A DNA stretch of 64,000 bases from Erysipelotrichaceae bacterium (GTDB lineage: Bacteria > Bacillota_I > Bacilli_A > Erysipelotrichales > Erysipelotrichaceae). Below are positions 9,278 through 18,307 of this stretch, piece after piece. The notes beneath the pieces were generated by a model. It ran no database searches, was not told the DNA's origin, and was given only the letters and a program-made list of their open reading frames with translations. Where the stretch lies: the NCBI GenBank assembly GCA_017419165.1, contig JAFOLW010000071.1:30062-94061 (forward strand), read 5' to 3'. A program made the translations under genes and the position numbers. Each line of letters starts with the position of its first letter. The first letter of the stretch is position 1.

Positions 9278-10092
9278 TGCCGGAACTGCCCGAAGTACAG
9301 ACGGTCGCCGATACTTTGGCCCATCAGATCAAAGATGCTTCGATCATCGATGTGAAGATCTTGTATCCCAAGATCATCGAAGGCGATCCTGATGAGTTCA
9401 GGAAAAGACTTATCGGTCAGCACTTCCGCTGTTTCCGCAGAAGAGGAAAGTATCTTCTTTTCGAGATGGATGATGTCACTCTGGTCTCACATCTCAGGAT
9501 GGAGGGCAAGTATTTCATCTTCGGTCAGTCGGATCCGTATCTGAAACACGACCATGTGATCTTCGATCTGCAGGACGGAAGATCACTTCACTATAACGAT
9601 GTCCGCAAATTCGGCAGGATGTATCTGACCGAAAAGAAGAGGACCTACAGAAGATTCAGAGACTTGGGACCGGAGCCGTTCTGGAAAAGCTTCGATCTTT
9701 CTTATTGCAAGGCTTTTCTTTCCAAAAGAAAGGCCCCGATCAAGGAAGTCCTGCTGGATCAAAGCTTTGTCGCCGGCATCGGCAACATCTATGCCGACGA
9801 GATCCTGTTTGCCAGCAGGATCCATCCTCTGCGTGCGGCGGATACATTGAGTGACGGACAGATCCGTATGGTCATTTCGAATACCAGGAAGATCCTGTCC
9901 AAAGCCATCCGGGCAGGAGGAACGACGATCCGTTCCTATACCTCTTCCCTGGGTGTGACGGGTCTTTTTCAGATGTCCCTGCGTGCCCACGATCAGAAGA
10001 ACTGCAGGACCTGCGGTTCGAAGATCGTCAAGATCAGAGTCGGCGGCAGAGGGACCTATTACTGTCCGAAGTGTCAGAAGGAGGATCAATGA
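9277..10092 (+). CDS. mutM: Formamidopyrimidine-DNA glycosylase
   Basis: It excises 8-oxoguanine and FapyG and cleaves the AP site. The product starts 'MPELPEVQT', where Pro2 is the catalytic nucleophile and Glu3 the general acid once Met is removed, and it ends in a zinc finger, CxxC in 'CRTCGSK' and CxxC in 'YYCPKCQ'. At 271 residues it has normal length. The ATG shares one base with the polA stop, so translation is probably coupled. Confidence 0.97.
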   Translation: MPELPEVQTVADTLAHQIKDASIIDVKILYPKIIEGDPDEFRKRLIGQHFRCFRRRGKYLLFEMDDVTLVSHLRMEGKYFIFGQSDPYLKHDHVIFDLQDGRSLHYNDVRKFGRMYLTEKKRTYRRFRDLGPEPFWKSFDLSYCKAFLSKRKAPIKEVLLDQSFVAGIGNIYADEILFASRIHPLRAADTLSDGQIRMVISNTRKILSKAIRAGGTTIRSYTSSLGVTGLFQMSLRAHDQKNCRTCGSKIVKIRVGGRGTYYCPKCQKEDQ

Positions 10093-10649
10093 GGATCGCA
10101 ATCTCGGGAAGCATCGGTTCGGGGAAGTCGATGGTCGCAGCCTACCTGAGGGAGAAAGGCTACGATGTTTTCGACTGCGATGAAGTCAACCGCAGGCTTT
10201 TGGAAAAAGGCGAGGAAGGCTATCTCGAAGTGATGAAGGCTTTTCCGATGTGCTTTGACGGCGGAGAACTCGACAAGAAGAAGCTCTCATCGCTCGTCTT
10301 CAATGATCCGAAAGAAAAAGAGAAACTGGAATCGATCATGCATCCTCTGATCCTGAAGAAGCTGTTTGAAAGGGAAGATGATCCTTTGTTTGCGGAAGTT
10401 CCGCTCCTTTTTGAGGCGGGCTGGGAAAAGTATTTCGATACCGATCTGCTGGTCGTGACCGACGAGCAGATCCTGGTCGAACGGCTCGTTCTCCGCGGAC
10501 TCAGCCGTGAAGAGGCTCATGAAAGGCTCAGGAATCAGATGAGCGTTGCGGAAAAGATAAAAAGAGCAGATAAAATCATTTATAATAATGGTAGTTTGAA
10601 CGATCTGTATCGGTCGGTCGATGACTGGCTTGAAGAAGTGCTATGTTAG
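10089..10649 (+). CDS. coaE: Dephospho-CoA kinase
   Basis: This enzyme performs the last step of CoA synthesis, phosphorylating the ribose 3'-OH of dephospho-CoA. The 186-residue product has the P-loop 'GSIGSGKS', 'FDCDEVNRRLLE' and the lid segment 'RLRNQMSVAEKIKRAD'. I chose the ATG at 10089, overlapping the mutM stop in ATGA, because the P-loop strand begins directly after it. An identical polA-mutM-coaE order is common in Bacillota. coaD, the preceding step, lies at 17.7 kb. Confidence 0.95.
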   Translation: MRIAISGSIGSGKSMVAAYLREKGYDVFDCDEVNRRLLEKGEEGYLEVMKAFPMCFDGGELDKKKLSSLVFNDPKEKEKLESIMHPLILKKLFEREDDPLFAEVPLLFEAGWEKYFDTDLLVVTDEQILVERLVLRGLSREEAHERLRNQMSVAEKIKRADKIIYNNGSLNDLYRSVDDWLEEVLC

Positions 10650-11773
10650 GAAAAGATCTCTGTAAAATCGAAGTCAATACCGAACTTTCCAGTGAGAGAC
10701 TGCGTTCTCTGGTCTTTTTTTATGGTCCGCTGATCGGAAACGAAGCACTGGTGATGTATGAGTATCTGGTCTTGAGAGGAAGCCGCATCGCCTTTGAAGA
10801 GATCAATGAGCTTCTGATGAAACTGAATCTTTCGATCGATGATTTCGAATTCTACTGCATCAAGCTCAACGAATACCGTCTGCTCAAGACTTTGAAACAG
10901 GAGAACCGCTACATCTTTGTCCTGAACGATCCGATGGAGATCAAACAGTTCATCAAGGATGACATCCTGGTCAGAGATTTCATTTTGAAGACGTCGGGAG
11001 AATACTACCGCGAACTGACCTCGCAGATCTATACGGAATCCGACCATACGGGATTCGAAGACGTTTCGCAGACCCTTTCCTTAGATACTCTGCAGGAATG
11101 GCGGGCGGAAGACGAGTCGTATCTCAAGAAGAAAGAGACGCGCCGTTATGATTTTCCGACGATGTTCAATGTCGATGTCTTCCTTAAAGACATCTCCGCC
11201 AATCTGCTGCCGATGCGTTTCCGGACGGTGGAGAACATGAGGGAACTGGCAACACTGGCCGATCTCTACAATATCTCTTATGACAAGATGCGCACGTATC
11301 TGCCGCGGGTCGCCCGGACCGATTCCAATCAGTTCGACCTCAAAGAACTGCGCTATCTGTGCATGAATGCCAGAAGCGAGTACAAGAAGACGGAAGGTGA
11401 TCCGTATGCACAGCCTTGCCTGAGTTTCCTGATGTCGCTTCAGTCCGGCAAGGAAGCGACGGATTACGACAAGAAGATCATCTACAAGCTCTCGCAGCGC
11501 TATCATCTCGATGTGCCGGTCATCAACGTGCTGCTTGAATACGGTCTGAAAAACTGCAACAATTCCCTGATCGAAAACTATCTTTATGCGATCGCTTCCG
11601 ATCTGCACAGAAACGATATCAAAACGGCGAAAGAGGCTCTCGAGAGACTGAACGGGCCTTATGAGAAGAAAAACAAAAAAGAAGACAAGCTTCCTGTCTA
11701 TGATGCGAGCATCAACCGGAACATGAGTGCTTCCCAGGAAGAGGAACTTCTGAAACTGATGGGCAAGAAATGA
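10643..11773 (+). CDS. dnaB: Replication initiation/membrane attachment protein DnaB (DnaD-like)
   Basis: This is the Bacillota helicase co-loader DnaB (not the helicase), which acts with DnaD and DnaI to load the replicative helicase. The 376-residue protein has an N-terminal winged-helix-like region, 'RLRSLVFFYGPLIGNEALVMYEYL', and a C-terminal DnaD-type helical domain at about 255-340 with a 'IINVLLEYGLKNCNNSLIENYLYAIA'-like segment (split here as 'INVLLEYGLKNCNN' then 'YLYAIA'). It overlaps coaE by 7 nt and dnaI by 4 nt. The dnaB-dnaI pairing supports the call over a generic DnaD protein. Confidence 0.88.
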   Translation: MLGKDLCKIEVNTELSSERLRSLVFFYGPLIGNEALVMYEYLVLRGSRIAFEEINELLMKLNLSIDDFEFYCIKLNEYRLLKTLKQENRYIFVLNDPMEIKQFIKDDILVRDFILKTSGEYYRELTSQIYTESDHTGFEDVSQTLSLDTLQEWRAEDESYLKKKETRRYDFPTMFNVDVFLKDISANLLPMRFRTVENMRELATLADLYNISYDKMRTYLPRVARTDSNQFDLKELRYLCMNARSEYKKTEGDPYAQPCLSFLMSLQSGKEATDYDKKIIYKLSQRYHLDVPVINVLLEYGLKNCNNSLIENYLYAIASDLHRNDIKTAKEALERLNGPYEKKNKKEDKLPVYDASINRNMSASQEEELLKLMGKK

Positions 11774-12621
11774 ACGAATTTGAACTGATCAAAAATGATC
11801 CGCATCTGTCCGGGATCTGCGATGACGATGCCTGTATCAGGCAGCATCTGCCGCAGTTTTTGCGTGTTTACGATTCCCGGAAGCTTTGTAAGGACTGTCC
11901 CGGTCTTTTCGCCTGCCGGCAGAAAAATAAGGGACAGCGGCTCGATCTGCGCTATGAAGGCGTCCTGATCGAAGAGGTCGAATATTGCCGCTATGCCTCC
12001 CTTGTGCGCAGCGGCAAGGCGGTATTGGAGAAGTATTCGTATTGCGATGTGCCGGAAAACCTTGCGGACATCGACCTGGAAAGCATCACCTATACGCCTC
12101 AGCAGAAGCAGCTGTATCTGCAGCTGGCGGCGCTGCTGTATGAAAAAAGCGACAAAGGGCTTTATATCTGCGGCGATCTGGGAACGGGCAAGACCTACCT
12201 TTGTACGGCACTGGCCAATTCGCTGGTCAAAAGAGGCAAGAGGGTGGCATTCGTCAAAGTTTCCAATTTCTTCAACGAGATGAAGTCCTTCTTCGGCAGC
12301 GATACCGATATGATCGACCGCAATATCAACAAGCTGAAAAAGGCGGACTATCTGTTCTTGGATGACATCGGCTCGGAAGCGGTCTCGGAATTCGTTCGGG
12401 ACGACATCTTGTTCCGAGTGCTGGACTACCGCCTGGAGAACAAGAAGATCACGCTCTTCACATCCAATCTGTCCAAGGAAGAGCTTCTGAAGCACTATCA
12501 GTATGACCGAAAAGAAAAATCCAATCTCATGAATGCCAGAAGGCTCATGGAACGGATCGATATATTGACCAATGATTATGTCCTGACAGGAAACAATATG
12601 AGGAGGGAAACAAAATGTTGA
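11770..12621 (+). CDS. dnaI: Primosomal helicase loader DnaI
   Basis: This AAA+ ATPase loads the hexameric helicase at the origin. The 283-residue product has an N-terminal cysteine-rich module (Cys in 'SGICDDDACIRQH' and 'CKDCPGLFAC') typical of the DnaI zinc domain that contacts the helicase. A C-terminal AAA+ domain follows, with Walker A 'GDLGTGKTYL' and Walker B 'YLFLDDIG'. It starts inside dnaB (ATGA overlap) and ends 7 nt into pfkA. Confidence 0.93.
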   Translation: MNEFELIKNDPHLSGICDDDACIRQHLPQFLRVYDSRKLCKDCPGLFACRQKNKGQRLDLRYEGVLIEEVEYCRYASLVRSGKAVLEKYSYCDVPENLADIDLESITYTPQQKQLYLQLAALLYEKSDKGLYICGDLGTGKTYLCTALANSLVKRGKRVAFVKVSNFFNEMKSFFGSDTDMIDRNINKLKKADYLFLDDIGSEAVSEFVRDDILFRVLDYRLENKKITLFTSNLSKEELLKHYQYDRKEKSNLMNARRLMERIDILTNDYVLTGNNMRRETKC

Positions 12622-13574
12622 GAAAAATCGGTATCCTTACTTCGGGCGGCGATTCGCCGGGCATGAATGCAGCCATCCGCGCGGTCACCAGGACCGCACT
12701 GGCCAACGGGATCGAGGTCGTCGGGATCCACGACGGTTATAAGGGCCTCGTGGAAGGTCTGTACGAACCTTTCAACAGACATTCCGTTTCCGAGACCATC
12801 GCGAAAGGCGGCACGATCTTAGGCTCAGCCAGACTTCCGGAATTCAAGGAGGAAGCCGTGCAGCTCAAAGGCGTGGAAAAGCTCAAAGAGAATCAGATCG
12901 ATGCGGTCGTCGTCATCGGCGGTGACGGTACTTACCGCGGTGCGGATGCGCTGACGAAGCTCGGTGTCAACTGCATCGCTTTGCCCGGGACCATCGACAA
13001 CGATATCGAAGGGACCGATTATACCATCGGTTTCGATACGGCACTGAATACGATCGTCGACTGCGTCGACAAGCTGCGCGATACTTCCAATTCGCATCAC
13101 CGCTGTTCCGTCGTCGAAGTCATGGGCAACCGCTGCGGTGACCTGGCGATCTATTCCGGGATCTCCTGCGGCGCAGAGATCCTGATCACGCCGGAGACCG
13201 GCTACGATGAAGAAGCGGTTTTGGAGAAACTGCGCTATCTGGAGAATCAGGGCAAGAACCATGCGATCGTCATCGTTTCGGAAAAGGTCTGCGATGTCAA
13301 ATCGCTGGCCGACAAGATCTCGCGGGTGACCGGTTTTGCCGGAAGGGCTACGATCCTCGGCCACATCCAGCGAGGCGGTTCACCGACGCCGTCCGACCGT
13401 GTCCTGGCTTCCCGCATGGGTGCCAAGGCAGTGGAACTGCTGGTGGAAGGCATCGGCGGACATTGTGTCGGCATCCGCAACAACGAGATCGTCTCGATGC
13501 CGATCGAAGAATGCGTCGGCATGCCGCGAAGCAGCCGCAGACGCTTCTACAGATTATTTGACCGACTCGTCTAA
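12615..13574 (+). CDS. pfkA: ATP-dependent 6-phosphofructokinase
   Basis: It phosphorylates fructose 6-phosphate, the committed step of glycolysis. The 319-residue product has the PfkA motifs 'ILTSGGDSPGMNAAIRAV', 'VVIGGDGTYRGA' and 'PGTIDNDIEGTDYTIGFDTA', with catalytic Asp in TIDND and the allosteric-type GGSP loop 'QRGGSPTPSDR'. GGDGT is the ATP-type rather than the PPi-type signature. AGGAGGGAAACAAA precedes the ATG. Pyruvate kinase, the usual partner, is absent. Confidence 0.97.
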   Translation: MLRKIGILTSGGDSPGMNAAIRAVTRTALANGIEVVGIHDGYKGLVEGLYEPFNRHSVSETIAKGGTILGSARLPEFKEEAVQLKGVEKLKENQIDAVVVIGGDGTYRGADALTKLGVNCIALPGTIDNDIEGTDYTIGFDTALNTIVDCVDKLRDTSNSHHRCSVVEVMGNRCGDLAIYSGISCGAEILITPETGYDEEAVLEKLRYLENQGKNHAIVIVSEKVCDVKSLADKISRVTGFAGRATILGHIQRGGSPTPSDRVLASRMGAKAVELLVEGIGGHCVGIRNNEIVSMPIEECVGMPRSSRRRFYRLFDRLV

Positions 13575-13599
13575 AGGATACGTTTGCGTATCCTTTTTT
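13574..13599 (+). terminator. pfkA operon terminator
   Basis: AAGGATACG and CGTATCCTT pair around TTTG, followed by T residues. The stem shares its first base with the pfkA stop codon. Confidence 0.88.
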
Positions 13600-13610
13600 C
13601 ATCCATATAA

Positions 13611-13633
13611 AAAGCTCTGATCATTCAGAGCTT
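13611..13633 (-). terminator. RNase J gene terminator
   Basis: On the minus strand AAGCTCTGA pairs with TCAGAGCTT around ATGA and is followed by TTTATAT. The RNase J TAA (13634-13632) lies in the first arm. Confidence 0.85.
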
Positions 13634-15386
13634 ATTCTTTTCTGCCGGCATCGATGTGATTGAGTATGACGGGGATCACGATCGGGTTGCGGTTGGTCTT
13701 TTCGTATAAGAACGGTTCCAGAGTATTCTTGATGCAATTCTTCAGATCGCCGAAGGTGACCTTCTGTTTCATCGCATTGCGAAGTGCATCATAGACTAAG
13801 GCTTCCGCTTCCTTGATCAGCGTCTGGGACTCTTTCAGATAGACGAAGCCTCTGGAGACGATGCCCGGTTTGCACAGGATCTTGTTGGACCGGGAATCGA
13901 TGCAGACGACTACGGCGACCAAGCCGTTATCGGCGAGGATCTTCCTGTCTTTGAGCACGGAAGTGGAAAGGCCGGAGATATCGTTGCCGTCCACATAGAT
14001 GGCATCGGTCTGTATCCTGGTATTGGAACGGTAGACTTCACCTTCGTGAAGCACCAGGGCATCGCCGTTGGCACAGATGAAGCAATTCTCTTTCGGCACG
14101 CCGGTCTCGACTGCGGAATCGGCATGCAGCTTCAGCATCTTGTATTCGCCGTGCATCGGCATGAAATACTTCGGCTTGATCAGCTGCAGCATCAGTTTCT
14201 GTTCTTCTTTGGAAGCGTGTCCTGTCGTATGCAGGGACGATAAGGCCTTGTTCTCCAGGACTCTTGCGCCTCCGCGCATCAGCTGATTGACGATGCCGCC
14301 GATATTCAAGGCATTGCCCGGAATGGCGGAAGAAGAGAAGACGACGGTATCGCCCGGTATGATCTTGACGTATTTGTGAGATCCGTTGGCGATCCTGCTG
14401 AGGGCAGCCAGGGCTTCGCCCTGCGAGCCGGTACAGACGATGCATAGTTTCTCCGGCGGATATTGATTGACGAGTTCCGGAGCGATGAACGTATCTTCCG
14501 GGACATCGATGGTCTTCATCTGCAGACCGATCTCGACGACATTCTCCATCGACCGGCCGAAGACGACGACTTTGCGGTCGCACTTCTTGGCGGCTTTGAT
14601 GATCTGGGCGAGACGGTTGACATTGGACGCGAACGTCGATACCAGGATCCTGCCGGTGGTCTTTCTCATGATGTCATTGATCGCGGATGCGACTTGTTTT
14701 TCCGAAATGGAGAAACCGTCGACTTCGGCATTGGTGGAATCGGACATCAGAAGGGTGACACCGGCTGCGCCGATATAAGCCATCTTCTGATAGTCGGAAT
14801 TCTGACCGACCGGTGTCAGGTCGAATTTGAAGTCGCCGGTCTCGACGATCCTGCCGTTGGGCGTGTTGATCAGAACGCCTAAGGAATCCGGGATGGAATG
14901 TACGGTATTGAAGAAACCGACGCGGAAGTGATCGGTCTGGATCGCGGAATCGCAGTCGATCTCGATGACTTGCGTATTGGCAAGCCGGCGACGTTCGGAA
15001 AGTTTCTTTTCGATCAGCGCCTTGGCAAAACGCGGGGCATAGATCTTCTTGATCGGACATGCCAAAAGCAGGAAGGGGATGCCTCCGATGTGGTCTTCAT
15101 GACCGTGTGTTATGATCAAAGCTTTGACTTTTTCTTTGTTTTTTATGAGGTGGGTATAATCCGGGATGACGTAATCGACACCGAGCAGTTCGTCATCGGG
15201 AAACTTGACGCCTGCATCGATGACAATGATCTCATCATCGTGTTCGAAACAATACATGTTCTTGCCGACCTCGCCGAGACCTCCCAGCGCATAGACCAGC
15301 GTATCGTTCTTCGGGTCATAATTCGCACCATTATAACCACGGGCACTATGATCGCCCGTGGAAGATAGTTTTATCCTATTGTTCAT
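13632..15386 (-). CDS. rnj: Ribonuclease J
   Basis: RNase J is the endonuclease/5'-3' exonuclease that drives mRNA turnover and rRNA maturation in Bacillota. The 584-residue protein has a metallo-beta-lactamase core with 'ITHGHEDHIGG', a 'VETGDFKFD' metal-ligand segment and 'MSDSTNAE', a beta-CASP insert ('STFASNVNRLAQI', 'CTGSQGE') and a C-terminal domain. 'HTTGHASKEEQ' and 'MPMHGEYKML' complete the site. GGAGGTC precedes the ATG. J1 and J2 cannot be separated here. Confidence 0.95.
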   Translation of the reverse strand: MNNRIKLSSTGDHSARGYNGANYDPKNDTLVYALGGLGEVGKNMYCFEHDDEIIVIDAGVKFPDDELLGVDYVIPDYTHLIKNKEKVKALIITHGHEDHIGGIPFLLLACPIKKIYAPRFAKALIEKKLSERRRLANTQVIEIDCDSAIQTDHFRVGFFNTVHSIPDSLGVLINTPNGRIVETGDFKFDLTPVGQNSDYQKMAYIGAAGVTLLMSDSTNAEVDGFSISEKQVASAINDIMRKTTGRILVSTFASNVNRLAQIIKAAKKCDRKVVVFGRSMENVVEIGLQMKTIDVPEDTFIAPELVNQYPPEKLCIVCTGSQGEALAALSRIANGSHKYVKIIPGDTVVFSSSAIPGNALNIGGIVNQLMRGGARVLENKALSSLHTTGHASKEEQKLMLQLIKPKYFMPMHGEYKMLKLHADSAVETGVPKENCFICANGDALVLHEGEVYRSNTRIQTDAIYVDGNDISGLSTSVLKDRKILADNGLVAVVVCIDSRSNKILCKPGIVSRGFVYLKESQTLIKEAEALVYDALRNAMKQKVTFGDLKNCIKNTLEPFLYEKTNRNPIVIPVILNHIDAGRKE

Positions 15387-15409
15387 CTGACCTCCATATA
15401 CAAAAATGA

Positions 15410-15437
15410 ATTATATTTCAGTTTCTGAATATGTAAA
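15410..15437 (-). promoter_or_regulatory. RNase J promoter
   Basis: On the minus strand TTTACA, a 16-bp spacer and TATAAT precede a short leader with GGAGGTC. A TTCAG-AAA-CTGAA inverted repeat lies in the spacer; its meaning is unknown. Confidence 0.65.
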
Positions 15438-15459
15438 TATTCTAAACTAAAGCTCTTGA

Positions 15460-16020
15460 TTATTCAATAACGATCGATCCGGGATCCTGATGGAAAGGAT
15501 CCTTGGCATTGATATGATCGTAGAAAAGGATGCCTTTGAAATGGTCGAGCTCATGTTGAAGGACGATGGCAAGATAGCCTTCGGCCTTGATGATGATATC
15601 TTCGTTCTTCAGAGCGTCATAAGCTTTGACCTTGACTCTGGCAGACCGGTAGACGTATCCTTCGTGTTCTTCAGTGACGGAAAGGCAGCCTTCTCCGGAA
15701 CTCAGACAGGCTTTTTCGACGGAATTGGAAATGATCTTGGGATTGACCAGGGCATATTCGCATTCCTTGTTTCCTTCTTCATCTTTGATGATGATTGCCG
15801 TCATTTTTTTCGGGACACCGACCTGGATCGCGGAAATGCCTACGGCTGGCCGCAGGTTATTTTCTTCGGCGATCTCCGGGATCGTGGAGTCGTCGACATA
15901 TTTCAGCATCTCCATAAGGAGCGTTCTGTCTTCTTTGCTCAGGGGTAAAACGACATCCGCTGATTTTCTTCGGATAAGCGGGTCGTTATCCTTGATTATA
16001 GTATCGTTATTAATAAGCAT
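15460..16020 (-). CDS. def: Peptide deformylase
   Basis: It removes the N-formyl group from nascent proteins. The 186-residue product has the three deformylase motifs in the order expected: 'GISAIQVGVPKK' (motif 1, usually GxGxAAxQ), 'EGCLSV' (metal Cys) and 'QHELDHFKG' (HExxH). The length and the insert before EGCLS suit the type II enzymes of Bacillota. The start at 16020 is chosen because the frame upstream is unlike the family and a TATAAT lies exactly 6 nt before this ATG. Confidence 0.93.
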   Translation of the reverse strand: MLINNDTIIKDNDPLIRRKSADVVLPLSKEDRTLLMEMLKYVDDSTIPEIAEENNLRPAVGISAIQVGVPKKMTAIIIKDEEGNKECEYALVNPKIISNSVEKACLSSGEGCLSVTEEHEGYVYRSARVKVKAYDALKNEDIIIKAEGYLAIVLQHELDHFKGILFYDHINAKDPFHQDPGSIVIE

Positions 16021-16062
16021 AGCTATATTATAATACCATATTCCTTGTGTTAAAATGATTTT
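16021..16062. promoter_or_regulatory. 42-bp divergent promoter for def and ftsW, both leaderless
   Basis: The minus-strand TATAAT (16032-16027) is followed by ATAGCT and the def ATG. The plus-strand TAAAAT (16051-16056) is followed by GATTTT and the ftsW ATG. The two -10 boxes are 18 bp apart, so each -35 position would fall on the other gene's -10, and no TTGACA-like element fits. Neither gene has a Shine-Dalgarno. Confidence 0.65.
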
Positions 16063-17235
16063 ATGCTGAAGAATAAAATCGCGCTGGGAGATAAGCGCGT
16101 TGCCTTTGCGGCATTTGCCTTGCTGATATTCGGATCGCTGATGATCGTTTCTGCCGAGATGGGCAACTCTGCCGGAGATACATCTTATCTGACGACGGTC
16201 ATCATAAAACAGGCGGTCTTTGCCATTGCCGGGATCGTCGTCTATCTGATCATGACCAATTTCCGCATGCAGCGGATCGGTATCGTGCCTTGCATCTTCA
16301 TCTATATGATGCTCTTGGCCGTGCTGATCTCCTGCCGTTTTTTCGGTCAGATCAACGGCGCCTATGCCTGGATCCCGATCGGCAGCATCGCCACGATACA
16401 GCCGTCGGAATTCGCCAAAGTCTTCATGATCTTGTTTGCCTGCAGCATGCTGTGCCGTGACCGCAAAGAAAATAACCGGAAGTTTTTCTGGTGGTATGCC
16501 GGCGGGACGGCATTGTTTACGGTCGTGATCCTTGGCTGGCAGCATGACCTCGGTTCGGCGGTCGTGCTGTTCGTCATGTCGTATTGCATGGCAATGATCC
16601 CGCGCTATAAGGAATTACAGCAGTATCAGCTGTATATGACGTTTGCCGTCATCGGCGTGATCGTTCTTGCCGGCATCGCTCTGTCGCCGCCGGTGACCGA
16701 GATCTTAAAGAAACACTCGGACAACTACATGATCGGCCGATTCCTGGCGGCTGCCGATCCGTTCTTATACCAGTATGACAACGGTTATCATATCATCATG
16801 TCTCTGGTCAGTTTTGCCAACGGCGGTCTTTTCGGACTGGGCTACGGCAACTCCATCCATAAATACATGAACTTCCCCAATCCGGACAATGACTTCATTT
16901 TGCCGGTCATCGTGGAAGAGCTCGGCATCGTCGGTTTTCTGATCATCCTGATCCTTTACGGACTGCTTCTGATCCCGCTGATCAGGGCTTCTCTGCGTTC
17001 CAATTCGACGGTCGGCAAAGTCACGCTTCTAGGCGTATTCATGTACTTCATCCTGCATTTCATACTCAATGTCGGCGGTGTCAGCGGTCTGATCCCTTTG
17101 ACGGGCGTTCCGCTTCTGATGATCTCTTCCGGCGGTTCTTCTCTGGTCGCCTGCATGGGGGCACTGGGCCTGGCACAGAACGAGATGGTCCGGCTCAGAA
17201 AGGAAAACGATGAGGATCATAGCGGGAAAGTATAA
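16063..17235 (+). CDS. ftsW: FtsW/RodA/SpoVE-family peptidoglycan polymerase
   Basis: SEDS glycosyltransferases polymerise lipid II in the membrane at the septum (FtsW) or side wall (RodA). The 390-residue product has about ten membrane segments and the SEDS motifs 'IQPSEFAKVFMILF', 'QHDLGSAVVLF', 'PNPDNDFILPVIVEELGIVG' and a C-terminal 'PLLMISSGGSSLV'. The NPDNDF form is closer to FtsW than to RodA (usually HTDFIF), so I favour FtsW, without certainty. rsmD starts within its 3' end. Confidence 0.85.
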   Translation: MLKNKIALGDKRVAFAAFALLIFGSLMIVSAEMGNSAGDTSYLTTVIIKQAVFAIAGIVVYLIMTNFRMQRIGIVPCIFIYMMLLAVLISCRFFGQINGAYAWIPIGSIATIQPSEFAKVFMILFACSMLCRDRKENNRKFFWWYAGGTALFTVVILGWQHDLGSAVVLFVMSYCMAMIPRYKELQQYQLYMTFAVIGVIVLAGIALSPPVTEILKKHSDNYMIGRFLAAADPFLYQYDNGYHIIMSLVSFANGGLFGLGYGNSIHKYMNFPNPDNDFILPVIVEELGIVGFLIILILYGLLLIPLIRASLRSNSTVGKVTLLGVFMYFILHFILNVGGVSGLIPLTGVPLLMISSGGSSLVACMGALGLAQNEMVRLRKENDEDHSGKV

Positions 17236-17758
17236 ACGGACACCGATCCTCACTCTTGAAGGGGACAAGATCACAAGACCGACCCGCGACATGGTCAGGG
17301 AGGCTTTGTTTTCTACGATCCCGATCTATTCGGACACCGTATTCCTGGATCTTTTTTCCGGCTCCGGTGCGATCGGACTGGAAGCTTTGTCCAGAGGCGC
17401 GGAAGATGCCGTGTTCAACGATATAAATAAGGATGCGGTAAAGATCATCCGGCAGAATCTGACAAAGGTGTCTGAAAAACGGCGGGTCTTCAATCTCGAC
17501 TATGCCGCCTGCCTGCTGGCCCTGAAAGGGGAGAGCTTCGATTATATCTATTGCGATCCGCCTTATGCCTTCGGGGAATATGAGAGGATCTTTGAACTCG
17601 TTGAAGAGTACGGTCTGATGAAAGAAGATGCTTCTTTGATCGTTGAAGTGGAAAAAGCGACGCTTCTGCCGGAAACGATCGGAGGACTGTCTTTATATAA
17701 AGAGAGACGCTATGGGATCAACAAACTGCTTTATTATGAAAAAGGAGAAAAGTTATGA
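17210..17758 (+). CDS. rsmD: 16S rRNA (guanine966-N2)-methyltransferase
   Basis: It methylates G966 of 16S rRNA late in 30S assembly. The 182-residue product starts 'MRIIAGKYKRTPI', has the SAM motif 'LFSGSGAIGLEALSRGA' and the amino-methyltransferase motif 'DPPY' in 'YCDPPYAFGEYE'. AAAGGAAAACG precedes the ATG. It overlaps ftsW by 26 nt and coaD by 4 nt; rsmD-coaD pairing is very common. Confidence 0.95.
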   Translation: MRIIAGKYKRTPILTLEGDKITRPTRDMVREALFSTIPIYSDTVFLDLFSGSGAIGLEALSRGAEDAVFNDINKDAVKIIRQNLTKVSEKRRVFNLDYAACLLALKGESFDYIYCDPPYAFGEYERIFELVEEYGLMKEDASLIVEVEKATLLPETIGGLSLYKERRYGINKLLYYEKGEKL

Positions 17759-18234
17759 TCAAAGCCATCTATCCCGGTACTTTCGATCCGATCACCATCG
17801 GACATCTTGATGTCATCCTGCGCGGAGCGAAGATCTATGACAAGCTGATCGTCGCCGTCATGGAGAATCGGGCAAAGTCCTGTACGTTCACGAAGGAAGA
17901 GCGCAAGGAAATGATCGAGAAATGCATCGAAGGACTTGAAAATGTGGAAGTCGTGATCGGCGAAGGCCTGACGGTGAACCTGGCGGAAGCACACGGCTGC
18001 CGCATCATCGTCCGGGGCATCCGCGCGGTATCCGACTATGAATCCGAACTGGCTTTGGCGACAGCCAATATGAATCTTGACAGCAATATCGAGACGGTCT
18101 TCATGGTCGCCAAACCGGAACTGTCCTTTCTTTCGTCTTCCGTCGCCAAGGAGATCGCTTCGTTCAACGGCGACATCTCGGATTATATTCCGGCCAAGAT
18201 CATCAAGGAAGTTTCGGCAAAACTATATAAATAG
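17755..18234 (+). CDS. coaD: Phosphopantetheine adenylyltransferase
   Basis: It makes dephospho-CoA from 4'-phosphopantetheine and ATP. The 159-residue product has the nucleotidyltransferase motif 'YPGTFDPITIGHLDVI' with the (T/H)xGH signature and the C-terminal 'SSSVAKEIASFNGDI' segment that binds ATP. Length is typical. The ATGA overlap with rsmD indicates coupled translation. Confidence 0.97.
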   Translation: MIKAIYPGTFDPITIGHLDVILRGAKIYDKLIVAVMENRAKSCTFTKEERKEMIEKCIEGLENVEVVIGEGLTVNLAEAHGCRIIVRGIRAVSDYESELALATANMNLDSNIETVFMVAKPELSFLSSSVAKEIASFNGDISDYIPAKIIKEVSAKLYK

Positions 18235-18245
18235 GATAAGGATAT

Positions 18246-18266
18246 GCCTTCGGAAGGAAGGCTTTT
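18246..18266 (+). terminator. coaD terminator
   Basis: GCCTTC/GAAGGC with a 5-nt loop is followed by TTTTCCTTT. The stem is short, so termination may be partial. Confidence 0.6.
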
Positions 18267-18280
18267 CCTTTGCGTAGTTT

Positions 18281-18307
18281 TTAGCACTTATTAGTTGACA
18301 GTGCTAA
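18281..18307. promoter_or_regulatory. CIRCE operator 1 (HrcA binding site)
   Basis: TTAGCACTT-N9-CAGTGCTAA matches the CIRCE consensus TTAGCACTC-N9-GAGTGCTAA at all but two positions. The hrcA -35 box lies inside it. Confidence 0.93.

Noticed and set aside
16021..16545. Upstream extension of the def frame by about 175 codons
   Set aside because: It runs antisense through ftsW and does not resemble deformylase; the ATG at 16020 with a -10 box 6 nt upstream fits the family start.
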